64,000 nucleotides of DNA from Craterostigma plantagineum (taxonomy: Eukaryota; Streptophyta; Magnoliopsida; Lamiales; Linderniaceae): the NCBI GenBank assembly GCA_027422505.1, contig JAPQWV010000005.1, positions 8,127,501-8,191,500 on the forward strand, given 5' to 3'. Positions 20,092-30,699 of the stretch are shown here, piece after piece; the first letter of the stretch is position 1; each line of letters begins with the position of its first letter. The notes beneath the pieces are model-generated. The model had not been told where the DNA came from. It did not search any database and was given only the letters and a program-made list of their open reading frames with translations. The position numbers were made by a program, and so were the translations under genes.

Positions 20092-21543
20092 TGATAAACG
20101 TATTTCAATGCGTTTATCGTAGTATTTAATTGGGATATAATAGAGCTCTAGCAATCATTTTATGCATTTATTCGTCATATTTACACTTATTTTCATATTA
20201 AAGGAGCTTAGGACGAGTTTCGGGCGAAAAGGAGCGAAAACGGGGCAAAACGGGCGAAAACAGTGAAAACTGGCGAAGGTCACGGCCGTGACACCCATTG
20301 CACTAGGCCGTGACAAGGGCCAGAGGCTAATCAAAGAGAAGGTCACGGCCGTGACACCCATTGCACTTGGCCGTGACACTTGACAGAGAGTTGGAAAGAG
20401 AAGGTCACGGCCGTGACACCCATTGCACCTGGCCGTGACACTAGGCAGAGAAGCCCACTGATGATGGTCACGGCCGTGACCATCGATGCACTTAGCCGTG
20501 ACGCATGGTTTCGATATTCTCGCGTAGAGTCGGTGATGGTCACGGCCGTGACAGCCCATGTCCCAGGCCGTGACCAGTGCGAAATTTCTTATAAAAGACC
20601 AAATTCGACTCAGAAAGAAGAGAACTGACCAGAGATCAACCCTAATCCCTCTAGAGACGAAAAATAGCACAAAAGAACACAGATTCGCGTCCCGGAGCGC
20701 AAGAGACGGAACATCGACGAATTCACGCCCATTTAGCGAAGAACGAAGAATCATCAACGCTTTCATCACAGATCATCCGTATATCAAGATAATGAATTCT
20801 TCACCTTTATTCCTTATTTCTTTCGCTGTTTTCCCGTCGATTATGCATAGCTAATTCCCCTTGGTGTTTGGGATTAGATGAACGCTAGGATGTTTCGTAG
20901 TTAAGACTTATGATTATCGTGACAATGTGTTTGACTATTTATCGTTCTATGAATTTGTTTCGTTACTTTAATATGTCTATGTGTTAAAGTAATCGTATGG
21001 AAAAACGTTTAGGGCGACAGCTAAACAACGTTTAGGCCGTTCGTAGAAGATAGGAATCGAGTATAGGGCGAAAGCAAATACTCGATCCTCGCCGTTAGTA
21101 ATTACTGAATTTTAGATCCCCGCGAGCGTTTAGGGCGACAGCAAACTCGTGAGCGGGTAGGAAAATTACTGCGATCTAGTCAAAATCACGTAGGAACGAT
21201 TCCAGTGTCTTAGCCGATAGCACCTAGCGGGATTCGAATCCCGAGCACATCTTTATTATCTGAAGCTTCGTATCAGTGTTAAGCGTATTTGAATCTCTAG
21301 TTGAGTTAGATATAATCTGTTAGGTTAAGTCATAAAACAATTTGCGTATTTTATTAGGCTAAATATCGAGTCGATAGGTCACTACTAGTACTTGATTTAT
21401 TCCTTGTGTTCGATACTCGTTTACTCACTTTACTGCACTACAAACGATAGGTCCACTGCCTATCGCACGTCGGTGATAGTAATTAGGTATTCGTTTTAAT
21501 TATTACTTGTCGCACTTTTCATTTACACACCACGTGTCGATCA
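20092..21543 (+). repeat. 3' LTR of the gypsy element
   Basis: 1452 bp, collinear with the 5' LTR including the five palindrome repeats (20278-20576) and TATA box (20590). The only difference I see is one A fewer in CACGCCCATTTAGCG. Confidence 0.93.
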
Positions 21544-21548
21544 CAAGC

Positions 21549-22597
21549 CCTTGAATATAACCAACTAGAATAAACAAACTTGGAAAAATAAAAAAATATA
21601 ACCCAAACACAAGAAAACAAATAAAGCATGAGGAATTCGAATGAGAAAAAAAAAAAGGAAAGAAAGCAAACATGGGTAGTATTATAATCAATTAATCGGA
21701 ATTCGACTCAACTTCGACTGTCCTAGTTGCGTTAGTCACTTCATTTGGCAATTCAAAGATGGGGTAGTGTGAAAACACATTAAAATTACAAATGAAATTC
21801 AAGGACCATATAAATATATACATAACTTTGTCCATCAAGTTAGACAAAAGTTTATCATCAAACACGACAAGTAAATAGATAACAAATTACAATAATTCAT
21901 TCTATAGTATATATATACACACATTGCCATGTGGTGTGGGGTAAAGAAGAATCCTATAACATTAGTTTACCATCCCATACCTACCATTCTTTATAGTTTC
22001 GGAGTTAGATAAGTAGCTTACCCTTCTATGTTCCAATATTTAACATAAATTAATCAATAAAAGCAATACGTCTGAGTTTCATATTAGTGTCGGCTACAAT
22101 CTCTTGCCTCGAAATTTAGTTTTGAATATATTAACGAATTAATTAGTCAAAAAAACATTAGTAGCAAGCGAAACCAATTTGATTCAAGTTCCCAAACACA
22201 ATCTATTTCTCAACACGCCTCAAGCGTTATTGCAAAACGTATCACAATTGTGGACAATCAAAGTTATTTTGGAAAAATAAAAATTATAACAAGAGCTCTT
22301 TGAAGGAAAATAAATTTTTATTGAGGTCTTAAATAGAGAAAAAATAACTTACAATAAGGACGACTTACATGTGAATTTCTTTTTTCTTTTTCCCCATCAA
22401 AGCGGTGAGACCTTACTACTACATCATCACCGTCTTTCTTTCTTTCTTTCTTTCTTTCTTGTCCATAGCACGATGTGGTTGCCCTACTCCTTACCTACTC
22501 GCAAACAGCTCTATATTATTTATTACTACTACATATCTTCTCCACAGATCCTTCAAAATAAAAAACACACACTCACACGCAGTGGCCGTAAAACGTC
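21549..22597. other. Upstream region of the ABCG gene, with CTTT microsatellite
   Basis: AT-rich intergenic sequence with no gene recognised. A (CTTT)n tract of about seven units lies near 22434-22460, about 140 bp upstream of the ABCG start codon. Confidence 0.5.
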
Positions 22598-25209
22598 ATG
22601 TCAAGAATAGTAGCAGCAGACAACACAAACTGGTACGCCGCCGATAACCACCACCAAGAAACGACGGCGACGCCCATGGACGACGACCGCCGCCGACAGC
22701 AAACACCTCCCACCTCCGCCCTCTCATTAAGAACCCTAGGCCAGCTCCTCAAGCGCGTCGGAGACGCCCGAAGAGAACCCACCTCCGTCGACGACGACGA
22801 CGACCCACCTCCGCCGCCGTCGGCCCCCCACCACCACGCCCTCAACATCTTCTCCCCCAGCCCTGACCCCTCCTCCGCCGCCCAGCCCAGCTTCGTGCTC
22901 TCCTTCTCCAACATCACCTACAGCGTCGGCACCCGCCGGAGTTTCCTCCCCCTCCGGCGACCCTCTTCCGGCGACTCCAAGACCATCCTCGACGACATCT
23001 CCGGCGAGGCCCGCGATGGGGAGATCATGGCGGTGATGGGAGCATCGGGCTCGGGAAAATCGACCCTAATCGACGCACTCGCCAACCGCATGGCTCGGGG
23101 GAGCATCAAGGGCTCGATCACGCTCAACGGCGAGCCGTTAGAGTCTCGGCTCTTGAAGGTCATCTCCGCCTACGTCATGCAAGACGACTTACTCTACCCC
23201 ATGCTGACGGTCGAGGAAACCCTAACCTTCGCGGCTCAATTTCGCCTCCCTCGGGCCCTATCCGAGTCCAAGAAACGGCTCAGGGTGCAAGCCCTCATCG
23301 ACCAGCTCGGGCTTCGGGCCGCCGCCAAGACGGTGATCGGGGACGAGGGCCACCGAGGAGTTTCAGGCGGGGAACGACGTAGGGTTTCGATAGGCATAGA
23401 CATAATCCACGACCCGATACTCTTGTTCCTCGACGAGCCGACCTCGGGCCTCGACTCGACGAGCGCGTTCATGGTGGTCAAAGTGCTACAAAGGATCGCA
23501 CGGAGTGGTAGCATCGTCATCATGTCCATACACCAGCCGAGCTACCGAATCCTCGGGCTCTTGGATCGAATGATCTTCCTCTCCCGAGGACAGACGGTCT
23601 ACGCGGGCCCGCCCGGGAACCTCCCGGTGTTCTTTTCCGACTTCGGGAATCCCATCCCGGACGAGGAGAATCGGACCGAGTTCGCCCTCGACCTCATACG
23701 AGAGCTCGAGGGGTCGACCGGGGGCACGGGGACTCTGGTCGAGTTCAACAAGTCGTGGCAAAAGCGGGCGACGACCAGCGAGAAACAAACCACCACCGCG
23801 ACCGCCGCAGAAGGCCAGAGCGGAACGAGCCTCTCGCTTAAGGAGGCGATAAGCGCAAGCATCACGAGGGGAAAGCTCGTGTCGGGGGCGGCGAACGGGA
23901 CGGCGACGGCGGCGGCGGTCCCGAGGACTTTCGCGAACCCGCCCCACGTAGAGCTCGCGGTGCTCTCGAGGCGATCGATCACCAACTCAAGGAGGATGCC
24001 GGAGCTCTTCCTAGTCCGGCTCGGGGCCGTGGTGGTCACGGGATTCATCCTGGCCACCATGTTCTGGAGGCTCGACACCTCACCCAAGGGAGTTCAGGAG
24101 AGGCTCGGGTTCTTCGCGTTCGCCATGTCCACCACCTTCTACACCTGCGCCGACGCCCTCCCTGTCTTCCTGCAGGAAAGGTACTGTTTGCTGAACGACC
24201 GCTTCACCTTAAAGTTTAATTTTTTTTTGCAACCCTGGAGTCTCTCCACTCAATCGACTATGGTCTTACACCACAAACTCCGAATATTGGATCATGTGAA
24301 TATTTCACAAATTCGCATAATACGAAACCTATCGACTATGAATTAATGACGTTCCGAGAATGGGACAGATCTCATAAATCATGTGAATTTGAATTTGAAT
24401 TTGAATTCATGGCTATACACCAGCCAAGCCATTAGTCCAATTCCATGGGGACTAAAAGCTTAATCTTTTAGGTAAAGATAGCATGTCTTATATATTCTCA
24501 AAAGTTTATATATTTTATCTCCAACAGGTACATCTTCATGAGGGAGACGGCCTACAATGCCTACCGACGATCCTCGTACGTCCTCTCCCACGCACTCACC
24601 TCCCTCCCGGCCCTCCTCGTCCTCTCCCTTGCCTTCGCCGCCATAACCTTCTGGGCTGTGGGCCTCGACGGCAGCTTCGGCTTCTACTTCCTCATCATCT
24701 TCGCCTCCTTCTGGGCGGGAAGCTCGTTCGTCACCTTCCTCTCGGGGGTCGTCCCGCACGTGATGCTCGGGTACACCATCGTAGTTGCCATACTGGCCTA
24801 CTTCCTCCTCTTCTCGGGATTCTTCATCAACAGGGACAGGATCCCGCCCTACTGGATATGGTTCCACTACCTCTCGCTCGTAAAGTACCCGTACGAGGCG
24901 GTGCTCATGAACGAGTTCGACGACCCCGCAAAGTGCTTCGTGAGGGGGATACAGATATTCGACGGCACGCCCCTCGGGGCCGTGCCTCGGGCTTTGAAGG
25001 AGAAGTTGTTGGAGAGCGTGAGTCGGGCTCTCGGGATGAGCATTACTAGCTCGACGTGCGTCACGACGGGGATGGACATACTTCAGCAGCAGGGGATTAC
25101 GGACCTGAGCAAGTGGGGAAGCTTGGTCGTGACGGTTGCGTGGGGGTTCTTCTTTAGGATTTTGTTCTACTTTTCGCTGCTTGTGGGGAGTAAGAACAAG
25201 AGGAGATAG
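22598..25209 (+). CDS. ABCG half-size transporter (WBC type), two exons
   Basis: Half-size ABC transporter of subfamily G with nucleotide-binding domain first and six-helix membrane domain second; it works as a dimer, usually at the plasma membrane. Exon 1 is 22598-24180, the intron 24181-24527 (GT/AG), and exon 2 24528-25209; splicing restores [19 protein letters not shown]. The product is 754 aa. Walker A is GASGSGKS at residue 148, the signature VSGGERRR at about 255, Walker [11 protein letters not shown] at about 279, and the H-loop is in SIHQPS. Membrane segments start near [17 protein letters not shown] and continue in exon 2. Overall similarity is to the ABCG1/2/6/16/20 clade, several members of which export suberin or pollen-wall lipid precursors; that role is inferred from family only. 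The N-terminal 85 residues are low-complexity, rich in Asp and Pro. Confidence 0.93.
24215..24275 (-). repeat. SINE 3'-tail fragment in the ABCG intron
   Basis: A run of T followed by GCAACCCTGGAGTCTCTCCA matches the 3' part of the SINE at 36387 (GACAACCTGGAGTATCCCCA) for about 50 bp, in the same orientation. The tRNA-like head is missing, so it is a fragment or an aborted copy. Confidence 0.45.
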
Positions 25210-25941
25210 AAGGAATGTGTTGTGCTTATACTATTATTATATGTCGTTTTTCTCTTTGGTGTTTTCTTTTTTCGAATGTAATTGACGCAATGTGTAGTTG
25301 GGACGGATGTTTGATGATTATGTGGTGATTATTGGGACGAAAGGAAGAGAATCAGACTTGGTGCGAGAAATTACGAAGTTTTGTGCGTAAGCCCAAAGTA
25401 ATTATTAGGCCATCTATAGAGTTAGCTACATACAATTCCTTCATTTTTACAGAATTAAGATCATTTAAAACTTGATTTTTAGTCCATCATGTTTAAACGT
25501 CTATTAAGATAATTACACCTAAATTATTGTGGCACATTTCAAACTGTGCAGGTTAAATACAATAAGATGAGACCTTTTTTTACAAGAAATCATATGATAA
25601 TTTTAGAGAAATAGCATTTTTAATAAGAATGTTTTTTAGATGAATATACTCTTGCTAACAAAGCCCGTGTTCAAATCAGGGTTTTTAAGACCGGACCTGA
25701 TCGGCCGATTTGGATCGGATAAGCGTGAAACGGTAAAAAATCCAGCAGTCTATTTCTTTAATTTTTAAAAAAAAAAAAAGCAAGAAAAAATCAGACTTTT
25801 TTTATTGTGTAGCTTATAACCAGACCCAATCATAAATTCGGCAGAAACTCATGCATTTTATTACTATTAGGCCCAATCAAATATTAGTTTTAAACTCAAA
25901 ATGTATTTCCAAAACATCACTTGACACTTCGGTGGTACATA
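25210..25941. other. 3' flank of the ABCG gene
   Basis: The 3' UTR probably ends by about 25350. The rest is AT-rich with no recognised gene. Confidence 0.4.
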
Positions 25942-26222
25942 TCTATTCTATTTTATTAAGTATGAGACCTGTGTATAAATTGCTCATTGGTATGTCAATT
26001 TCACAAAACAAAATTAATAAATAAATATGCCCACTACTTTTTAATTACTAATTATTTATTCACTTTTTTTAGTTTCCTCAACCTTTAATTGTAATGTATA
26101 TATTTATATATTCATAATTAAAATTAATTTATAATTTCAATTAACTCTTTTAAATTAAAATAAATTTAATATTATATATTTATATATTATAGTACACGCA
26201 TCTGAATGTGCAAGAGTACTAA
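25942..26222 (+). mobile_element. Short non-autonomous Helitron
   Basis: Starts TCTATTCTATTTTATTAAG after an A and ends CAAGAGTACTAA before a T, which is Helitron insertion between A and T. A hairpin-capable CACGCATCTGAATGTGC precedes the CTAA end by about 10 bp. 281 bp, AT-rich, noncoding. Confidence 0.5.
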
Positions 26223-26463
26223 TATATGTTAAAGTTTGAGGATTTTATATTTTGAGAATTAATAATTGTATTAATTTAATTTATCGATTTAAATCCATTT
26301 TGATTTCGATTTTATACCGCTAAACCTTAAACAACTAAAATTTTCGCTCTATGTTCCAAAACCGTGTTTCAAAACCTTCACTCAAATGCTTGTCACAACA
26401 TTTTTTTATGACACATTCCAATAGTATTTAGCAAAACAATATTGGGCACATGTATAATATATA

Positions 26464-26702
26464 CTCCATCCGTCCCGCTAACTTTATCACATTTTTCCAT
26501 TTCGGGCGTTCCACTAACTTTATCACATTTCCTTTTTGGGTAAAAACTTATCACAAACAATCAATATAATAATAAATATTCTTAAAAGAGGTGTCAAAAT
26601 ATACCCTTTTTTACCTTTTCATTGTACTATATTATTATAATAATGTCACCTTAATATTCGTGCCCACCAAGAAATGTGATAAAAATCATGGGACGGAGGG
26701 AG
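26464..26702. mobile_element. Stowaway MITE
   Basis: Ends CTCCATCCGTCCC and, inverted, CTCCCTCCGTCCC, with TA duplications at 26462-26463 and 26703-26704. The interior (AACTTTATCACATTT..., TATCACAAACAATCAATA) is shared with 40360 and 54669. Confidence 0.85.
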
Positions 26703-26704
26703 TA

Positions 26705-27455
26705 ATATATTGATTGTGGAGCTCGAGTTTCGAGAATATAATATATGTCACATGCGTCCAAATAGAAAATGGGGCCGGGCCACTTGTAACTAAGTTATAA
26801 TTATAATACCCAAAACCAAATAAGCTTTTAATACATACTTAATTACATTGATAAGTACACAAAGATGTGAAAGGTGGTCGATCGGCCGAAAACAAATGCC
26901 ACTTGCATAATATTAGAGTATTATATCCCAATTTTTTAAATCAGTTAACAAACCCTTATTATTAGAAGTAGTGATGAATAGTAGTTTTTCATCTAATCGA
27001 CAAACTAAAACTTCAATCGAATAATTCGAATAAGTTTTAGTCGTAATTATTTTCTTACTTTTTCTTAATTTAACTGATATTCGTTATGTGATGGATTGGA
27101 ACGAGAACGACAGTTCGCACAAGTAATAATTAATTAACTCACGACATGTCTTTCAATAGTTATGGCCCTCCTTAAAAGTGAAACGATTAGACAAATATTA
27201 TTGTTCTTATCATATAACCTATATATTTACTGGTATGATTTTCAACTTAAAACTTTTTCAATTCTACAAGATTGAGTACTGTTGGACTAATTACGTAGCA
27301 ATGAGGATTAACACGATTACAAAATCAATCCATGGACAAATGTAAAAGAAAAATAAAAACCTTGTTATTCATAAATCATAATCAACTACTGGTCTCGAAA
27401 ACATGGTGAAAAGAGAACTATCAGGGATCGTAGCTTTAGGCAATTGGCAAAAAAC
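26705..27455. other. Intergenic AT-rich sequence
   Basis: No gene or element end recognised; forms the 3' flank of the bHLH locus. Confidence 0.35.
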
Positions 27456-28505
27456 TTAATGGGAGGTTTCCAAGAGAGCCTCGCCCAAGTCTTTCTCCAT
27501 CTGCAAAATAAATTAACATCATTACTTACGCACCTATAAATATAGTCGAATTATATGTATGAAAAACATTATATATGTATACACGAAAAAATATTACCCG
27601 TGCAACGACAGTTACATTGAGGGAAGAATCATCCGAAGCTCATCGATGAACTGCTCACAACTGTGAGATAAAGCTTCTTCTCAATATGGGCGACGAGTTT
27701 CTCAATAACTCCCTTAGTTCTCTTGCAATGAACGGTAATAAGCACGTCCTTATTGAAAACCCTAGCTTCGATCTCGGGGGTTAAGAAAGAAGAACCATCA
27801 TCATTTGACGATAATTCCTCATCTAACGAAGAAGACTTCACCACGGTTTTGATCTTATTACCATCGATCTTTGCCTCGAGAGACTCGACTTTTTCTTCGA
27901 GTTGTTTGATGTGCTCAACGGCTTCTTTAAGAACAGTAGCTTTGTCCATCTGCAGACAAACAAATGCCCTCTTGTAAGATTATTTCTGCGTTATCTAAGA
28001 GACGATTAAATTATAAGAAGGTGTAGAGACTTTGTACCTTGGAAAGCCCTGGGATTACTTTAGATAATGAGATCATCTTCTCATTCAACTTCTAACGCCT
28101 TCTCCTCTCGGCTAAAACACTGCTAGCGTTGTTGCGCTTGGGCATCCTCGGCGAACGATTATTGTTTTCGAATGAACAATCACCGCAAGCGAAGGAGAGA
28201 ATTATAGGCGAAGATGATGACGATGAGGAAGAGGACGGCGACCATGAAATAATATTTTCATTATTAGGGTTTATAATATTCGGAGACGAAGAGCACTTTT
28301 GCTGCTTCAGTGTGGATACATCGTAGGGTTGACTTTCAGTTGAGAAATCGACGTTGAACAATGGCGAATATATTTTTTGCTTAGGGTAAATGACGTCATC
28401 TTCTTCTAAGAAAGAGGAAGAAGCGAAAGCGCTCGGCTCGTCGAGCCATTGCACGTAGAAGAGAGTGTCATCGTCTTCCTTACCCATACACACTTTCGAT
28501 GACAT
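27456..28505 (-). pseudogene. bHLH transcription factor (group IVa-like), nonsense and frameshift
   Basis: Three-exon bHLH gene: exon 1 28505-28038, exon 2 27949-27598, exon 3 27500-27456, all with GT/AG introns. The start is set at MSSKVCMGK; the upstream in-frame Met lies in a CT microsatellite. Exon 1 carries an acidic/Ser-rich N-terminus, then the basic region VLAERRRR. The next codon is TAG (28094-28092) where the family has Glu (ERRRRE-KLNEKM), a one-base GAG to TAG change. The normally invariant His before VLAER is Ser. Exon 2 continues helix 2 (MDKATVLKEAVEHIKQLEEK) and an ACT-like C-terminal domain, but a 2-base loss after SMSF (near 27632) stops it at 27629; a shifted frame DDSSLNVTVVAR resumes and joins exon 3 MEKDLGEALL. 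Splice sites are intact, so decay is recent. A sequencing error is possible for either break but unlikely for both. Confidence 0.8.
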
Positions 28506-28680
28506 GAAATCGCTAGTGGTAAGAACGGCAACTCTCTCTCTCTCTCTCTCTCTCACACACATTCAAAGTGTAGGGTTTGTTACTACGACTAGAGCCCACA
28601 TTTATATAGGCCGAAGTCATAAGAAGCAATGCATCGATATTCTACTATAGATTGTGTTTTCATTGGCTACGTGAGATCTA

Positions 28681-28952
28681 GCATTTTGAACTTTTTAAGT
28701 ACATATTATTTCCAAGATATAATATGACCCAACATGTAATATAATATGAATCACTATCATTTTGGACTTCTTAATACGTATTGTTTCCAAGATATATAAT
28801 ATGAACCAACATGTAATATAATACGAATCACTATCATTTTGGAGTTTTTTAATAAGTATTAATTATGTCCAAGATATAAAATATGAAACAACATGTAATA
28901 TAATATGAATCACTTTTATTTTGGAGTTTTTTAATACGTATTATTTCTAAGC
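28681..28952. repeat. Three tandem repeats of about 90-100 bp upstream of the bHLH locus
   Basis: Each unit has a TTTTGGA(G/C)TT start, then TTAATACGTATT, CCAAGATATA, and ACATGTAATATAATA followed by GAATCACT. Units begin near 28681, 28763 and 28839, with a partial fourth start near 28919. The array ends just before the Mutator-like MITE. Confidence 0.75.
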
Positions 28953-28978
28953 TAGCTGTTCATTCGTTAAATTAATTT

Positions 28979-29390
28979 GGGAGATAACCCAAAATAGTCT
29001 TCGATGTTTACCCCATTGACCAATTTAGTGCCCTAATTTTGCTGGACCAATTTAGTACACGATGTTTATAATATACTATTATTCTCTCTTTATACTTCTA
29101 CTTGATTTTAATTTTAATTGTTTATTTAATTTTTTATTCTCTCCCTATTTTTATTTTATTTATTAGTATTTTTTTAGAATTTATTTCCTTTTTCATGTTG
29201 ATTTATGAATTTTTATGTCCCAGCAATCCGCGTTGACGCGTGTTGTTTTCCGTCAAAGTTAACAATAATACTAATGGAGGAACTAAATTGGTTCAAATTA
29301 ACATCTGGGATTAAATTGTTCAACGCGAAACATCAGGAACTAACTTGGTCCATAGGATAGACAATGAGAACTGTTTTGAGATTTCTCCCT
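28979..29390. mobile_element. Mutator-like MITE with 9-bp duplication
   Basis: Left end GGGAGATAACCCAAAATAG; inverted right end AGGGAGAAATCTCAAAACAG. The inverted similarity continues for about 80 bp (GACCAATTTAGT against GACCAAGTTAGT). Flanks are AATTAATTT on both sides (28970-28978 and 29391-29399), the Mutator duplication length. No coding sequence. Confidence 0.6.
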
Positions 29391-29399
29391 AATTAATTT

Positions 29400-30459
29400 A
29401 ACAAATAAACAGCCATAGCTTAAACGTGTTGTTTTAGAGCTCAATGACGACATTGCGCATTTGACGTTATTGTTATTACTTTAATTACTATTATGGATTT
29501 GATTTATAGATTAGGGCCATTGGTGTGCTGAAAAGTGGCAATCCTTTTGTAAAACTTGAGGAGCCATTTTGAGAGCTAGCTTTGAGGGAGAATAGTTTTG
29601 ACTTGTGAGAAATTATCTTAGCTTCAAAATTTAAAACTACTCATAAAGTAGAGGACTTGTTCTTTGCAATTTTCATAACATACGGAAATCAAAACAAAGG
29701 TCGGCCTAATTTATAATTTTTGACATTTCTTGTGTCCCCTTCCAACAATAGTTTATTAAGTCTCCATATTATCGAGATCTCAGGTGTTAGGTCATAATCT
29801 ATCAACAGTTATCAATCCTAGGCATGAATTCTTAGATTTTTTTATGAGAATTGTAGAAAATTCACATTCGGTCGAATACTTTTGTGAAGAGCATGAGAAA
29901 TGGGACTTTGTAGTGTGAGAAAGTCTTTTGTATTTCTCTCTATAGAAATTGAATTGCAAGCCATTCGGATCAATTGACTAACTTTCTCTCATCACTTTCA
30001 TAGTATACATTCCTGTTTATGCCATTCAACTTGGTATAAATACAATTCGATCCTATACCAAGGAAAATACAACAAAAACTCCAAATACAAGGTTACTAAT
30101 AAAATCTAGCACAATCTAAATTGTCTTCTACATCAGGTTATGCCTATCCAGATAGTACTTGTTAACTGAAAAATTATGAAATAATTATATATGTGAATAC
30201 AACATATTCTTAAGAATGTTGTCTATACAATTACCTCAAGGATGTAGGTTGAGAAAATGAATTGTAGATTAAGAATGATAGATCTAATTTTTTTTCCTAA
30301 CTGCATTTTGAGTGGTTTAATGATTTTCGCATTTTGTAAATTATGTAGAAAATATCAAATAAAAGATTTTAATCTCTCTGATATTTTTCTAAAAATTTAT
30401 ATTCTTAATAGAATTTTGTATACTTCATGTTTAATATTTTTGGCACCACTTGTATATAA
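29400..30459. other. Intergenic AT-rich sequence
   Basis: No gene or element recognised. A plus-strand 79-codon open frame inside the next segment has no family features. Confidence 0.3.
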
Positions 30460-30651
30460 TCTATACTCTTTTACTAAGCATCAAGGCTTGGGGTAAACGG
30501 TCAAATTTTACTCTGTCAATTTAAATTAATTAAAACATTAATATTAACATAAAAAAATCACCCGCTACATTTTATTGTATATACCAATTTTACCCCTAGT
30601 ATATATTTATATGTTGTGTAGCACACATATTTGAATGTGTAAAAATACTAG
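30460..30651 (+). mobile_element. Short non-autonomous Helitron
   Basis: Starts TCTATACTCTTTTACTAAG after A and ends with hairpin CACACATATTTGAATGTGT, AAAATA and CTAG before T. It fits all three Helitron end features: TC start, hairpin about 10 bp before CTRR, and insertion between A and T. 192 bp. Confidence 0.6.
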
Positions 30652-30699
30652 TATTTTATTAAAGGGAAATTCTATAGGGTTTTACTAGATAAAATGGCA

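Larger units (their letters stand above)
13806..21543 (+). mobile_element. Non-autonomous Ty3/gypsy (Athila-type) element with gag-protease only
   Basis: A 7.7-kb element with a perfect 5-bp duplication CAAGC (13801-13805 and 21544-21548). LTRs of 1453 and 1452 bp appear to differ by one base only (an extra A in an A run: 14448 area against 20730 area), so insertion is very recent. The primer-binding site is TGGCGCCGTTGCCGGG, the tRNA-Asp type site used by Athila. There is one long frame with Gag and aspartic protease; reverse transcriptase, RNase H and integrase are absent. A 1.7-kb noncoding 3' part ends in a polypurine tract. The layout fits the class of non-autonomous gag-bearing LTR elements (TR-GAG-like) that depend on a partner for pol. 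Confidence 0.93.

Noticed and set aside
30257..30496. 79-codon hydrophobic frame
   Set aside because: AT-rich sequence with Phe/Ile/Leu-rich chance translation, overlapping a Helitron start; no conserved motif.
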